DNA from: Bacteroidales bacterium UBA6431
GTDB lineage: Bacteria; Bacteroidota; Bacteroidia; Bacteroidales; UBA932
Assembly: GCA_002439095.1 (NCBI GenBank)
Contig: DJOT01000033.1
Span: 1-64,000 of the forward strand
DNA length: 64,000 nucleotides
Direction: 5' to 3'
Made by a program: the position numbers and the translations under genes. A model generated the notes under the pieces. The model saw nothing but the letters and a program-made list of their open reading frames with translations. It made no database searches and had not been told where the DNA came from. Below are positions 63,562-64,000 of this stretch, in pieces (position 1 is the stretch's first letter; every line of letters starts with the position of its first letter).

Positions 63562-64000
63562 TTACGACAATGACCAAATACTCCTTCATTCTCCTGAAAG
63601 GAGAGAAGGACGGATTTCTGGACAGGCTCCAGGAACTGGGCGTGGTGGACATCAGCCGCTCGCAAAAGCCTGTTGACGATGTCTCCGGGCGGATTGTTGC
63701 CGACATAGATGAGACCAGAGCCAAGATCAAGTGCATCACGGCCGGTTCCGACTCCCATCTGGTGGAGCTTCAGGGAGACCGTCTGTCACTCGCCCGCAAA
63801 CTTGATGAGGTGAGCGTCTGGGGAGACTATGACCGCGAAAAACTCTCTGAGCTGGGAGCGAAGTTCTACCGTGTCCCGAAAAAACAGTTCAAGCCGGAAT
63901 GGGAGCAGCAGTATGCCCTCCAGACAGTCGCCGAAAAGGACGGCAGCGTATGGTTCGTCATCGTAGGCGACAATGCCGGTTTCCCGGCAAAAGAACTCCC
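63558..64000 (+). CDS. atpI: V/A-type ATPase subunit I (a subunit), N-terminal part
   Basis: The first 147 codons of the large stator subunit; the gene continues past the window. The visible part is the cytoplasmic N-terminal domain, with MTKYSFILLKGEKDGFLDRLQELGVVDISR at 5-34, which is the family opening, and helical segments rich in charged residues. The membrane part that carries the ion half-channels is not in view. It overlaps subunit D by 4 bases. Confidence 0.9.
   Translation, partial: MITTMTKYSFILLKGEKDGFLDRLQELGVVDISRSQKPVDDVSGRIVADIDETRAKIKCITAGSDSHLVELQGDRLSLARKLDEVSVWGDYDREKLSELGAKFYRVPKKQFKPEWEQQYALQTVAEKDGSVWFVIVGDNAGFPAKEL

Noticed and set aside
1..64000. tRNA or rRNA genes, CRISPR arrays, insertion sequences or prophage genes
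   Set aside because: None was recognised by eye on either strand, although a small RNA gene without conserved sequence could have been missed.

Overview
The window is from a member of the Bacteroidales (Bacteroidota). The evidence is the SusC/SusD pair, BACON-domain lipoprotein, fimbrillin-type pili, GSCFA, DUF4301 and DUF2764 proteins, arginine synthesis through an N-succinylornithine-type carbamoyltransferase, and repeated promoters of the Bacteroidota form TTTG, about 20 bp, TAnnTTTG. The genus cannot be fixed from the sequence. Coding density is high, and no rRNA, tRNA, CRISPR array, insertion sequence or transposase was seen.

Layout. (1) 1-125, minus: the start of a NusG-like (UpxY-type) antiterminator cut by the window edge. 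Upstream of it lies a 650-bp gene-free stretch with two inverted palindromic repeats that bracket a promoter pointing at the antiterminator, which looks like a phase-variable (invertible) promoter. A separate 21-bp direct repeat follows. (2) 776-17237, minus: an eleven-gene SusC/SusD utilization locus without any glycoside hydrolase. It carries an FAD oxidoreductase, a sodium:solute symporter, a propeller-histidine phosphatase fusion, a BACON lipoprotein, SusC, SusD, two unknown proteins, a metallo-beta-lactamase-fold lipoprotein, a PfkB sugar kinase and a polyol dehydrogenase. A divergent LacI-type regulator (17344-18351) and two palindromic operators sit on its promoter. (3) 18359-31104, plus: a complete arginine and carbamoyl-phosphate operon (GNAT acyltransferase, argG, argC, argD, argF', argB, argE, argH, carA, carB) behind a 17-codon leader peptide with three arginine codons. 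(4) 31101-44705: housekeeping genes, namely a META lipoprotein, zinc CDF exporter, ffh, 5'-nucleotidase, GSCFA protein, a GntR-regulated ABC transporter operon, YebC, a TPR membrane protein, recF, a DciA-like protein, pdxB and a DUF4301 protein. (5) 44795-48315, plus: the four subunits of a sodium-pumping methylmalonyl-CoA-type decarboxylase. (6) 48323-58577, plus: two paralogous membrane-anchored AraC regulators followed by a four-gene fimbrial operon. (7) 58674-64000, plus: a V/A-type ATPase operon (E, DUF2764, A, B, D, I), cut by the right edge.

How the parts work together. The utilization locus probably releases and imports a phosphorylated or polyol-containing compound, oxidizes the polyol to a ketose and phosphorylates it, under LacI control. 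The arginine operon encodes the route from glutamate to arginine and supplies its own carbamoyl phosphate; the leader peptide suggests control by arginyl-tRNA supply. The decarboxylase exports sodium, and the V-type ATPase may couple to sodium or protons, so regions 5 and 7 may form one ion cycle. The first AraC regulator begins 7 bases after the decarboxylase operon, which may link pilus expression to energy metabolism.
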